Shown piece by piece: positions 1-11,440 of a stretch of 64,000 bases of DNA. A program made the translations under genes and the position numbers. Position 1 is the stretch's first letter; every line of letters starts with the position of its first letter. Below the pieces are notes generated by a model. It was not told the origin of the DNA. It did no database searches and was given only the letters and a program-made list of their open reading frames with translations. This DNA is from Isoetes taiwanensis (lineage: Eukaryota > Streptophyta > Lycopodiopsida > Isoetales > Isoetaceae). The stretch is from positions 8,162,811 to 8,226,810 of the forward strand of contig JAJEKV010000002.1 in NCBI GenBank assembly GCA_021234155.1, given 5' to 3'.

Positions 1-27
1 AACCCGATAAAACCTAACTGAGTGAGA

Positions 28-787
28 TGTTAATTGTGAGTCCTTGGCATGCACCCTGCAACAGCAGTCTATGACTGCCGGATGCTACAAAGCTGCCATG
101 CTCATGATCACAAAACAAGAACAAGACAAAGAAATATGTACAAAGAGTGAAGGGAACGTGGCCAAATGAGGCTCTCCAAATTTGAGATAAAACCTGAGTA
201 CATCTGAAGAGGCTCTGGTCTAATATAGTGTAGACCGCAAATCTGAGCCCTACATCTAGCTAAATCTAAACCACACACTTAAATTAACCTAAACATGCCA
301 AGTGTCAGTCTGCCACCACTGACGCCTAACATGTGCACAATGTTAACCACTAGGTGGTTAACACTGCCTCCCCCTAAAAGTTTTTAGCACAAAAACATGT
401 ACAGACTTTTATAAGTCAAGTCCGACAATTACAACATGGTGCAACAGCGCCACTATTAATTGTGAGTTCTTGGTTTGCACCCTGCAGCAGCAGTCTATGA
501 CTGCCGGATGCTACAAAGCTGCCATGCTCATGATCACAAAACAAGAACAAGACAAAGAAATATGTACAAAGAGTGAAGGGAACTTGGCCAAATGAGGCTC
601 TCCAAACTTGAGATAAACCTGAGTACATCTGAAGAGGCTCTGATCTAATATAGTGTAGACCACAAATCTGAGCCCTACATCTAGCTAAATCTAAACCATA
701 CACTTAGATTAACCTAAACATGCCAAGTGTCAGTCTGCACCACTGACACGTAACATTTGCACAATGTTAACCACTAGGTGGTTAACA
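28..787 (-). mobile_element. TRIM-like miniature LTR retrotransposon
   Basis: Two near-identical direct repeats (28-363 and 454-787, about 335 bp each) are separated by only 90 bp. Read on the minus strand the repeats begin TGTTAACC and end near AATTAACA (the 454 edge has TA for CA). A primer-site-like TGGCGCTGTTGC lies at 452-441, one base after the upstream repeat, and a purine tract (AGGGGGAGGCAG) abuts the downstream repeat at about 375-364. The whole is flanked by the 5-bp direct repeat TGAGA (23-27 and 788-792). LTR, primer site, polypurine tract and 5-bp duplication together define a terminal-repeat retrotransposon in miniature. It has no coding capacity and must have depended on another element's enzymes. 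Confidence 0.85.
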
Positions 788-2280
788 TGAGAGATAAAAT
801 AGACCCCTTAAAAATTTGTCATTTGGCTATTAATAGCCACTAATTTTTTCCATATTTGATAGTGTTTCACATCCCGCTAATTGGTTCACACATGATTTGC
901 ACTATCAAATATTGTTTTTGCAATTTATTTTCACATATTTTGCCCAGATTGTTTGGATTAGGGATTAAAATATTGATTTGGCTTGCTCTAATATGTACCC
1001 AGTTTGATTCGAGCTTCATATTTGCCCAACTCCATTTGCCACTTTGATTTGATTTAGTGGTTTGCCCTTATTTGTGTGGCAAGAAGAAACAAAAGTTTTA
1101 GTACATTTGGTATTAAAGAGGTCTCCTATAGATCAAGTGCTCATTTTAGAGCCCAGCTTTCAGAGCCAGAGATATGTTGACATGCTTATGTTCAGATAAT
1201 AATAATCCCTTGTCTCTTTGATCCCCGATCACTATTCATGATTGAAGGGAGAAGGTCATGACATGGAAAATTTGATTCCCATGAGCCACTATCTGCCCCT
1301 CTCCCAAGTGTTGTGAAGATAGAATCAAAGATAAATGCCAGAGGTGGGATCTAGAGCTGAAGGAATCACAACGCCCATAAAAGAGCAATATTCCAGAATA
1401 CATCGAGGCATACTCCTCCGCAAGCCAGTTGAGCGGTCCAGGTGTCCCAATCAACCCCAAGTATCGATGCCTGTGAAGCTGAAGAATGGGCACAATTTCC
1501 AAGGGACGATGGGAGAACCCTCATTAACACTTCTCATCATATGTATATACGTAGGAAGATATGTATAGCCATGGCAAACAGGAGGCCATACATCCATGGC
1601 AAACAGGAGGCCATACAGAATAGCCCATCCACCTCTGCGGCCGTCCACCTCTGCTGCTCTTTGGAGCCTCTCCGGAAAACTCAAGATCAAAGGAAACAAG
1701 GAACTACAGACCGAAGGAAACAAGGATCGAAGGAAATAAGGCACTACAGATCAAAGGAAACAAGGAACTACAGATCAAATGCGGATGAAAGCCTGAGCAT
1801 AACTCCAAGCAACGAAAAATTCCAAGGCCATCTGTTCTTCCGGAAATCCCAACCCTCTTCTTCTACTTTCTTCGCTTCCTCACCCCCGCCCTAACACATC
1901 CTGCAATTCCGACCTGTTAGCATCTGGCTGCTGGACTTGGTGGGATCCTGCAATTCCGATATAGTACGATCTGTTCCGGCTTCCTTTTAGCCAAGGAGTG
2001 CTACTGCTGTGGCCTCCATGCCCAGCAACACATGGCGCTCCACTCCATCCTTAAACCATGGCTTCTATTACACAAAAATAAAACCCATCCCCCTTTTCCG
2101 CCTAACCATTGCCAAAATCATACTAAACACATAATTTGGCAACCTTATATAGGACACATTCGAGGATGCATTCGATGATCTATTTTACAACTTTAAATAT
2201 ATCATTTGGACATCTTCTATTGGGCCCTCCCTCCCTCCCTCCTTCCCCATGCATATGACGCAGAGTCAAAAGGCGACTAG
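788..2280. other. No recognised gene; short tandem repeats
   Basis: AT-rich sequence without a recognisable protein. It holds a perfect 23-bp duplication at 1569-1591/1594-1616 and an imperfect purine-rich repeat (units like GATCAAAGGAAACAAG) at about 1685-1780. A short (TCCC) run lies near 2229-2246. Confidence 0.5.
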
Positions 2281-2925
2281 GGCAAAAACCATGGCGGAGA
2301 AGGGCCATTCCCTTATACAGATCTGACACAGGTCGAGGTTGAGCAAGGGGACTCGTCAGCAACAGCCGAAGATTCTGAAGATGGGCATGATTTCGATGGG
2401 TCTACAGACATCTTCGTCGTTGATCTAGGCAATTTCATGGCTGCACCTGATGGTTCTAAACGGAGTCTGGGTAATTTCGTAGCTGTAGCAACAGGTGGAT
2501 CTTCAAACAAGCTAAATCTGGTAAATTTCGTGGATGCAGGAAGTGGGTCTTCAGACAAATCTCTGATACAGATTGAGTCTCTTCCATTTGGCAAATTACA
2601 AGCAGTAATGCAAGGGCACCCATATATCGAGTCCGAGATCCTGTTTCCGACATTTTGCCTCGTGTTTCGACGCCCAAACACCCCATGCATGCCCATCCGC
2701 CATTCCATGCATGCATCGATGCCCGAGATCCATGCATCCCTGCCATCTTCAATCAAGAATCAACCGCTGCTGTTTTTGTCCGTAAACACCACCGATGTTT
2801 TTGAAGGCACTTTTGACTCGGCAAAGATCGCACTGTATGTGTTCGCTAGAGGTTGCCAGTGCATTAAATTCGTGGTTATGATTGTACCCTCCAAATTCAA
2901 ATGGGATTGCATTCCCACAGCATGA
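2281..2925 (+). CDS. Hypothetical open frame with three internal repeats
   Basis: The frame is open from the stop at 2278-2280 to 2925; the first ATG is at 2437. The N-terminal third is acidic (EDSEDGHDFDG). It is followed by three imperfect 15-17-residue repeats built on LGNF/LVNF and GSS-K at about 2419-2565. The 3' half overlaps a repeat found inverted at 11.2-11.4 kb, so the open frame could be repeat DNA that happens to be open. No family is recognised and there is no clear start or splice context. Confidence 0.2.
   Translation, partial: GKNHGGEGPFPYTDLTQVEVEQGDSSATAEDSEDGHDFDGSTDIFVVDLGNFMAAPDGSKRSLGNFVAVATGGSSNKLNLVNFVDAGSGSSDKSLIQIESLPFGKLQAVMQGHPYIESEILFPTFCLVFRRPNTPCMPIRHSMHASMPEIHASLPSSIKNQPLLFLSVNTTDVFEGTFDSAKIALYVFARGCQCIKFVVMIVPSKFKWDCIPTA
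2610..2815 (+). repeat. Dispersed repeat, inverted copy at 11.2-11.4 kb
   Basis: About 200 bp closely match the reverse complement of 11228-11440. Shared landmarks are a TATATYGAGTCC block, GTTTCGACG/GTTTCTGGACG followed by AAACACCCCATGCATGCCC, a CATGCATGCATCGATGCC block and TTTTTGTCCG-AAACACC-GATGTTTT-GAAGGC. The repeat carries the same GGTGTTTC/GAAACACC motif that forms the arrays at 3.3 and 6.7-8.0 kb, so all three probably belong to one repeat family. Confidence 0.7.
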
Positions 2926-2959
2926 GCAAAAACCGTAGTGTGGGTATGGTTTTTCCGCC

Positions 2960-3690
2960 ATGCCAATGTGGTAGGTGTTTCATGACAACACCCGTATTTC
3001 CGCCATAGGTGTTTCTCGGTCATGGGCTAAGTCTTTCCGCCACATGATACAAAATGTTATAGAGCCATCCCATTGACATAGTGTAGATAAATATTGTGAA
3101 TGCCAAATTTGCAACATTGATAGATAATATTGATAGATAATATTGTGAATGTTGTAGATAATATCTAAAACATTGAGTTGCAATTCACAAGATCCCGATT
3201 GCAACCAATTATTAATCATAAATCTCAATTGGAATTGATAACTTAATAATGCTAAGAACATTGGAACACAATATCTAAAACATTGAATTGCAACTCGCCA
3301 CAAGGACATGGTGTTTCCGCCGAGGAATGGTGTTTCCGCCGCAGGCATGGTGTTTCCGCCGAGGCATGGTGTTCGGCCGCCGATGCCGCCGAGGAATGGT
3401 GTTTCCGCCGTAGGAATGGTGTTTCCGCCACCAGCATGGGGAAGGCAGGGATGTTGTTTATGGCTAGCCATGGTGTTTCGCCGTGCATGGTTTTTGGCCA
3501 ATTTTTGTGTTTGTGTCAATCCACAACATCTCAATTGCAACTTATTAATAATTAAAAATCTCACCGAAATGACAACCCGAAAATGTATAGAATATTTTCA
3601 AATCTCAAATGGAAATGATGATTTCATAATGTGTCGACTAAGGGTAAGGTGTTTCTAGCCAACGCTATGGTGTTTCCGGGCCGGGTGTTT
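2960..3690 (+). repeat. GGTGTTTC minisatellite block 1
   Basis: Between about 3305 and 3440 the unit TGGTGTTTCCGCC plus a 6-7-base spacer is repeated about seven times with a 19-20-bp period. Looser copies lie at 2969-3045 and 3650-3690. Between them is AT-rich sequence containing ATATCTAAAACATTGA-TTGCAA blocks, which recur beside the second array at 7.1-7.6 kb. The open frames across the array are products of its codon-like periodicity, not genes. Confidence 0.8.
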
Positions 3691-4360
3691 CTAAACCATA
3701 ACCATGGGTAATTTTGTTCGAAGGGAGTACTAGTATTAAATGCACCCCAAGTGGGTCGAAACTAAATATTCTTTAAACATCAGTGTCAATGGCACGACAT
3801 CAATCATCACAAGATTTTTAAATTACATGGCAAATCTAATGGTTCGAAATAGAATGTTCCTGTCAGAAAAGTATCTTGGTCGAAACGAAAAGCACATGTC
3901 CAAAAATACTTCCCAAAAACAGTGGCACGCACTCCAACCAAAAGCACATCCAAAAAACAGTTCGCTTTTGGCGCAGTTCGCTTTGGCGCAGGTCCCAAAA
4001 AAATAGGGCGGGGCAGTTCGCTTGAAGGCAGTTATGGCGTACTTTGCGCTCAAGGCGACGCCAATACGCCGAGATGGGGCTGCCCCAACGACAGCTCGGA
4101 GGAAGAAAACGCTGAAGCTCGGCGAGAGCTCGACTAGTATTACAACCGGGAAGCTAGCTCGTGAGGAAGAGGGCTGGCCGAGGGAGCTGGCTCACCGAGG
4201 GAGCGGTGGTCACCGAAGCCATCTCCCAGAGCAACTTTTGTCGCAAATGAGAGAGCGTGGCCTTTAGAAAACAGCCTGTGGCAGCAGCCTGTGATGCTAT
4301 TCAAACAAAGTCTTTGAGAGAGATCAAGAAGCATAAAAGGACAGATAAGGAAAGCCCACC

Positions 4361-6612
4361 GTGGGAGCACCTCGTGATGCCAAGGTAGTTGCCGCTACTC
4401 AGAGGAGGATTCTGAGATCGATGAAGCGGCTTTGGGAACGCAGGTATTATTACAAGAATAAGAAAAATAGGCATGTTTGTTTATTTCAAGGTTGTGTTTG
4501 GTCTTCGGTTAAGAAGCAAAGGTCGCAAGATCATTTGGCAAAGGAGCACGGATTGCATGTGGTTGTGCGTGGTGCTCCAAGGCGTAAAGAGGTTGGTCGT
4601 TACCAAGCGAAAAAAAGAAGGGAAGGGCTTAGATTTCTCCCCAAGATGTTTTGGCGGCAAGCCCTTGATCCGTAATATAAGTATAAGTTAAATCTGTCCG
4701 TGTTTTTAAAGAGATGCAAAGATCTAGCTATGGGTGCCGGGCCGGCTATGCCCTTAATATTGAAGATGGGGAGGAGAAAGAGAACATTTTAAGGCCTTAT
4801 GCCGAGAGGTATGTAGCCCTGAGGAGGATGGAATGGGAGGCAATGAAAGAGAAAAAAATAGCTCAAAGATGAGAGGTACATAGCACACAATTATGGTCCG
4901 GATTCTCGTGGACCAAGTGAATGGGCTGACCGTGAGGTTTATGGGAATTTGGAGACATGCAAGTCGGGGCCGCATTACACGCTTTTTATTGTGGCAGTTT
5001 GAGGGCAGCTCTTAGTGTCCCCAAATCTCCATCCACACCAGCCACATTGCTAACAAAATCCATAGTTGCTGGCTTCAATTTTAAAGCTCCATAGAAACCA
5101 AAGCCGAGGATTAAATAAACTTCTTTGGGTACCCCTTTGAGTGCTGGGCTGCAGCCTTTCTCCCTGCACCGATGTCTACTTACTTGGATGTGGTAGATGA
5201 TGGGGAGACAGACTGATCAAGAGAACAATGATAACTATGACCGAGGATTTTATTTTGGATTTTGAATTTTCATGCATCTTGATGACCTCACTACCTTGGA
5301 ATGGGTTAACAAAAAGAAGAAAGGGAAAGCCACCAAGGCCAATCCAATTCTTTCATACGATGCTCGAAGGGCCCGTGCATCTTAGGAGCCCACTTTGGCT
5401 ATCGTAAAAGATGGCAAAGGTGAATTTGTGATACGCCAATCGAAGCCATTTCCTTTGAGCATCCCGGTTCTGGATAATCCCGAGAAGGTTGGCTTGTCTT
5501 GGCTGAATGAGCAATGCGGTGCCTACTTGATGTAAGTGTCTTCCTTTATAGTCCGGATTGCATCTTTTTTGAATTCAAAATTCTTGTGCAGTGGTGGTTG
5601 TCTTCATACCATACCCACCATTAGAGACGAAGTCATGTGTTTTTTCATCCCGGATGGTAGACCTCTACATGAATAAGAGAGAGTCAATTTGAGGAAGATT
5701 ATTCCTCCTAGACCTCGAGAGCCATCTCTTCTAACCGGGTTGCCCGTGGTAAGAAGGTAAGTTATTTTTGGCATGATGACATTTATTTACATTTAAAATA
5801 CTCGCCCATTTATTTACATTTAAAATATCGCAGCCCACCATTGGAGCCTTTACCAGACAGCCGATTAGGAAATATGTAAGTCACTTGGAGTGCCACACCC
5901 CGCCTTTTGCTGATTTTGATTCTATGATGAGATATCATTCTCACGATGTGGCCCGAGAAGTAGTCGAGTAAGTTGTTTGCATGCAATACTATTTGTTGGT
6001 TTTTTAAATTCATCTCTCACTAGCATGAGAGGGCTGCAGCTGCCAAGGAAGTGCATGCTAGTTGGGGCAGCCCCGCACCGCAAATGGTCGACATTACGGC
6101 CGCTCTCACCGGGGCTTCGGTCGCTGGCTTCCCTGTCAGTCATCAGGTCACCAACTTCCTTAACCTTCCCAAGACCGGGCAAAAGGCCAAACTTCATACA
6201 TGGTCTTACGACTTTTGAGACTCTGGTTTTTGGGTAAATACCGGGCCCGGTCATCGCCTGGTCTCCCTTTGAAATGCGCGTCCACAAGAGCAAAATGGTT
6301 CGTGACCGTGGAGGTACACATTACCATCAGGATGAAAGGTGCTTTATAATGCAGATTTCATTCTCAAGGATTTCTACTGTCACCGTCGAGGTGAGGGTAT
6401 TGGTTGTGTGAAGATACTACCGCGGCAATCACACTAACAAGCTGAAATGCGGTGTGACTAAGGACTGATTTGACAAGATCGATGTGGCAAACCGCAGAGA
6501 CACATTTAGCAAAGATGCTGCTCTACAGTTACATGAAGCCGTGGTGCAGCCAAAAAGCCACCCAAGACAATCTAAGAAATGTTTCTATTTTTCTTTGCTT
6601 TTAAACTCTTGA
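4361..6612 (+). pseudogene. Unknown multi-exon gene with C2H2 finger, decayed
   Basis: Function not recognised. The first segment (4361-4675) encodes a basic protein with one finger of form C-X4-C-X12-H-X4-H (C40, C45, H58, H63). Further protein-like segments follow: 4711-4870 (acidic then basic), 4870-4985 (after a frameshift) and about 5280-5531 (one stop). The last ends at a GTAAGT donor. An acceptor (TGCAG) opens the next exon at 5592, giving AYLIGGCLHTIPTIRDEV across the junction. That exon probably ends at GTG|GTAAGA (5748), joining in phase 0 to PTIGAFTRQPIRKY from an acceptor at 5833. That exon ends at a GTAAGT donor (5967), and an acceptor at 6023 opens a last long exon. The tail at about 6478-6612 reads KIDVANRRDTFSKD. 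Internal stops and frame slips show it is broken. It may be a host gene relic or a gene of an uncharacterised transposon. Confidence 0.45.
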
Positions 6613-6724
6613 ACAAAGTTGTTGGCTTCTAAACTCTTTGATTAATGGAACATGGTAGCAGATTTTGTAGTTATTCCATGATTTACAAAGATAAGTTATT
6701 GCATAACCATGTTATCCGCGAATC

Positions 6725-7975
6725 GTTATGGATGGTGTCTCTTTGACCGGAAACACAAAGTATATGACCGTAAACACCGCTATTTTTGCCGCACATCTTG
6801 GTGTTTCCGCCAAGTTAGTGGTGTTTCAGCCATATTCTTGGTGTTTCGCCTCTAGGTGGTGTTTCGCCAAGTTAGTGGTGTTTCCGGCTAAAAGAGGTGT
6901 TTCTCTGCCACATCCTGGTGTTTTGGCCACAAGACTACAACATGTAAAACACCGAAAGTGGTGTTTAAGGTAGTGGTGTTTTCTCGCCATTTAGGTGGTG
7001 TTTCTCGCCAATTTCACCGGGTGTTTCGGGTCAATTGAGTGGTGTTTTCGGCCGCATATGGTGTTTCCGCCAACTTGAGAGGTGTTTCGCCAATGGGGTA
7101 CAATATACAATATATAGAACATTGAGACCTGTAAATGGAATACAATATCTAAAACATTGAGAAGAGTGGTTGCAATACAATATCTAAAACCTTGAATTGC
7201 AACTTTCAACAAGTGAGTGCAACCCCTTGTAGAAATATGAGTGCCACATCCTTGGTGTTTTTGGCCACAAGAGTACAACATGCAAAACATTGGAGGGTTG
7301 TTTAAGTAGTGGTGTTTCTTGCCATTTTGGTGGTGTTTCGCCATTTTGGTGGTGTTTCGCCAATTTGAGTGGTGTTTCCGGCCATTAGGGTGGTTTTACG
7401 GCCAGCCATATGGTGTTACTTGCCAAATTGAGTGGTGTTTTACGGCCAATTGAGTGGTGTTTCGGGCAAGTGTTGTGAGCACATTGAGAAGGATAATTGG
7501 AATACAATACCTAGAACATTGAGATATATTTGAGTTCTTAAATGGAATACAATATTCTAAAACATTGAGAAGAGTGGTTTGCAATACAATATCTATAACC
7601 TTGAATTGCAAGTTTCAACAAGTGAGTGCAACCCCTTGTAGGAATATGAGTGCCACATCCTTGGTGTTTCTGGCCACAAGAGTACAACATGCAAAACATT
7701 GAAGGGTTGTTTAAGGTAGTGGTGTTTCGGCCATCTAGGTGGTGTTTCGGCCAATTTGAGTGGTGTTTCCGCCGGGCATATGGTGTTTTCGCCGGCCGGC
7801 TGGTGTTTTACGGCCAGGTCGGTGTTTCGGGCCAAAAGAGTGGGTGTTTCGCCAATTGAGTGGTGTTTTCGGCAAGCCCAGGTGGTGTTTCCGCCAAAAG
7901 GGTGGTGTTTTCGCCAAGTCAATGGTGTTTCCGCCTAGCCAATGGTGTTTCTGGCCAAGTCTTGTGTTTCTGGAC
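6725..7975 (+). repeat. GGTGTTTC minisatellite block 2 with higher-order repeat
   Basis: Roughly 35 copies of GTGGTGTTTCSGCC, spaced by about 5-10 bases, fill 6725-7090, 7245-7480 and 7660-7975. A longer unit is superimposed: 7137-7329 and 7546-7738 match closely with an offset of 408-409 bp (each includes GAATACAATATCTAAAACAT, GTGAGTGCAACCCCTTGTAG and CACAAGAGTACAACATG). A third partial copy of the latter part lies at about 6905-6990. This is satellite-like DNA growing at two scales. The long open frames here are artefacts of the period. Confidence 0.85.
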
Positions 7976-8364
7976 ATAAGCATGGTTATTTAACATAAGT
8001 TACTTAACGTAAAGATTACTTAACAAAGAAGATTGATTGAAAATCCATATGTATCCATATGTATCCGAAAGGAGCAACCATGATCTTTCAAATTATCGTA
8101 AGTCATCAAAAGATGGAGCACACATATGACTAATGATCTTAATAGCGCAATATTCAAGCAATGTACCCCTTTATGCTAATGCGCAAAGATCCATGATCAG
8201 ACCTCCTTGGCATTGCCTCCACCATCACCTAAGAGCAACATGGCATTACCACTTAACATTACTATCCGCAAGTAGAGGAAATAATTTCAAAGAGAGTGTT
8301 AGAATTATTGCAATACCTTCACATCGCGGTGTGATATGATCTTCAAGATTCCTTCGAGAAAACG

Positions 8365-10470
8365 CTAAGTGAACTCCTCTTCTTCCTCTTCTTGTGGATC
8401 TCCACGAAAGGTACCGGGTCTAGCAATGGTGTTCCCATTGAAGTCTTGTACCATGGATAGACTCGGTGCCATGAAATTGACATTTCTACTTTCACTTAGC
8501 CTTGTCAGCTTATTGTTAAGTTCAGCTAAAAGGAACCTAGCTTGATTCCATACCTGGGGGCTCCTAGCAATGGTCTCCTTGAGACCTGCCATTGTCTCCT
8601 CTATGCTCTCTAACACCTTGGGGTTTCACTCAAACCAGCCCCAATTTTACAATCTAATTCTTCATCATGGGATGCAACTCCCCGTGCATGGCCCCTTTTT
8701 CCAAGAAGGCATGGTGTCATCATATGCCTCGAAAGGACCTTAGATTGGACAGCCCGCCCAGAACTGAGAACCATGTAGAGTACCACAAAACCTTAGAATG
8801 TCTTCCTCTTTGTACTTTGACATCATCCTGATCACCTTGACTTGATGCTTGCACATATTCCCTTTCATACCCCATGGACAATCACATGATGACCAATGTT
8901 CATGTGCAACATCCACTAAGTAAGGCAAAGCCTCTCTGTTATCATCGCTTGTCCATGTTTTGACTCCACACCTCGGCTCTCCCCTCCTTGAAGTTCAGCC
9001 ATCTAACAGCCTACATCCGGGAAGTTCTCGAAAGCACCTATGATGGCGGTTTTCAACTATGTGCTCCTGTCTCTTGTTGGTTTTAAAACCCCGACTCCTT
9101 CATGAACCTATCAAAGGACAAGTGAGTTTGTAATACACCTGTAAGCATGTAAATGAGCCAATCTATTCTCCTTCCTCTCAAGGCATGCTTGATACCCTAA
9201 TCTCCTCTTCATGTGCGAATGGTAGGACTCTATACCAAAGATTAGTCTCTTGGTTAGCATGTGGATACATCCTTGTGGCAATTATCCAATGTGTGATGTT
9301 ATTGGTCCAAACTCGGTTCATATACCTCACAACCCTCTTCCACATCTTGTACTTTTCCTTGAATTCATCCAACAACTTCTTGGCCTCTTTGGTGCATGCT
9401 TCCACATAATCACTAGTCCTTCTTGGGTCAATATCTACTTTAGTGGCATACATAATATGACCCCAGTTCCTTAAACATTTCCCCCCTCACCTTCTTGTTC
9501 TTCACGTGCTTTAAAAGCAACTTCATCCAGTTTCTTCGAACATGCCAAATACACAACTGAATTTTGGTTTCGGGCCAAACATCTTTCAAGGCATTGATTT
9601 CAGCCTGTGCATCATCTACAATGAAGCATGCAGGTTCCCAAGTTGGGTCTTCCCTATGTATGCGGTTCTTCATTGCAATCAGCCAAGGATGGATGTCCTT
9701 CTCGGTGGCACTAGAGGATAGAGCCCAAGCAACAGTGGACACCATTTCCATGCGGTCATAAACTAGCAAGGTATAAAGGTCAGAGCAAATGGTCATTGGT
9801 CTTGAAGGTTGAATCTAAAGCTACAGCATTCCCCCTTCCATGCTCTAACAGGATCTTCATTTGGAACGGTGTGATGATGCCCAATGTGAAAGGGATTCCC
9901 TCCTGATACATGAACACATATTCTGGATGTAAATCAACCCACATCCTAACACTTGTGGCCACATTCTTGTGCAGCATCCACGTGTCAGCAGCCAGCTTGC
10001 GGGACAAATTATATAAATCATCCATGGCTAAGAATGCATCTCTGTTCTTAGGGGCATTGGGATCCATCCTCTTTTCTATCTCCCATTGTTCCTCGTGGTT
10101 GACGGAAGACCTCTTGGGAGTGTGGTTATGAAGCAAATGTTGGTAGGCCCAAGCCTTCTTACCCTTTGAGAGCCATGGAGCTACATCATGCCTTGTTCTT
10201 GCGCATTGGGGATCCTCAGTCGCCCATGGCAGACTTTCTCTTGATTATCAATGTGCCTCATCTCAGTAGTATGTAATTTTACATATATCGGGCCTCAAAT
10301 ACAACTGCTTCACTGAAAGTGGCACTGCAAACCTCGCCTAATACTCATTCCTCTTCTCTCTGCCTCCTTGAGTAGGAAGGATTCTTCTTCTTTCTTCAGC
10401 AATTAGAGCTCGGGTTGTTTTATCTTTGACCTCCCGAGAACGTTCCATGATAATCTTCGGGCCATAGTCG
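8365..10470 (-). pseudogene. MULE transposase with SWIM zinc finger, frameshifted
   Basis: Read from high to low coordinates. An N-terminal segment (from about 10470, with ERSREVKDKTTRALIAEERR) is followed by a block at 10136-9780. This ends in the DDE-type core ALDSTFKTN, whose D is the expected first catalytic residue. Next, 9796-9440 has a VDDAQAEINALK stretch and LCIWHVRRNW, the second-D region and the CxWHV motif typical of MULE transposases. The helical segment 9453-9178 follows, then at 8928-8740 a SWIM finger (C-D-C-X8-C-K-H). The last piece, 8616-8365, ends in an acidic tail. The pieces are in different frames, so the gene is dead. I could not find terminal inverted repeats. The family normally cuts and pastes Mutator-like DNA elements. 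Confidence 0.85.
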
Positions 10471-11227
10471 CACCAAGAGCTACAATTGAGAAATAGTTGT
10501 TTAGTTAGCTAAGTTACAACCGAGAAATAACAGGTTCGTTCACTTCCGGTTGAAATTCCATGAATCCAAATGAAACCGAATGACAAATCAATTCACTTAC
10601 TTGGTTATTTTAAGGTGGGCATTTTGGTCGACTTTTTTCTTGGCGATCCCTCTTCTCTACCCCCGAGATCCCGCTTCCCGAAGTTGGTGTTGCACCCGGC
10701 AAATTTCGCTCCCTTCCACGAAATCTTGCACCCTCGCTTGTGGGGATATAGCATGTATGCAATCGGAATAGTTTTGCTGTGGGTAGGTTACTTGCACAAC
10801 AGAATCGTCGCTTTATCTCCCATTGCAATTGCACCAAAATACACCGATGGGGGATCTTGAACCGAGATGCAAAAGAGTCCGAAGACAAAAATTACTAAGT
10901 TACAAAGATTTGCCACACCGCTAAAAATAAACCCAATGTCAACCTCTATATAACCTTACCGTTTCTACCCGGACGCCATTATCGCTTCCATGCCCGCCCG
11001 AACCGTGACGCTCCAATGGATCTTTCGAACAAGGCCGCCGGGCTGGTTTTTCGGTAACAAAGAAAGATCCCCCAATTCCGCTTTGAATTGGGCCGAAACA
11101 CCTCAAAGAACCTTGGGATGGAAATACCACCACCGATTCATTAAATGCACTCATACAAACAAGTACGAGGGGGACACCGCCACGCTTACAAGTCAAAGTG
11201 TCACGCCCAACTCTCCAACCGCCTTCA

Positions 11228-11440
11228 AAACATCGGTGTTTCGGACAAAAACGGCTCATGGCGCTGGGTTGAAGATGGCGGGATGCATGGATCCTCGAAA
11301 GGCCCCGGCATCGATGCATGCATGGACTGGCGGATGGGCATGCATGGGGTGTTTCTGGACGTCCAGAAACACCAAGGGCAAAATGTCCAGAAACACTGGA
11401 TCCCGGACTCAATATACGGGCGCCCGTAATGCAAGGTATG
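11228..11440 (-). repeat. Dispersed repeat, inverted relative to 2.6-2.8 kb
   Basis: Reverse-complement partner of the 2610-2815 repeat. This copy contains a perfect 26-bp palindrome at 11348-11373 (half site GGTGTTTCTGGAC); the other copy has decayed it. The LINE ORF1 segment begins immediately to the right. Confidence 0.7.

Noticed and set aside
2313-3023. Minus-strand open frames opposite the 2.3-2.9 kb region
   Set aside because: They shadow the plus-strand repeat-bearing frame and the dispersed repeat; no motif or splice context.
7593-7993. Long overlapping open frames on both strands in the GGTGTTTC array
   Set aside because: The short period keeps several frames open; the peptides are just the repeat translated (WCF/GVS/ETP patterns). 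Not genes.
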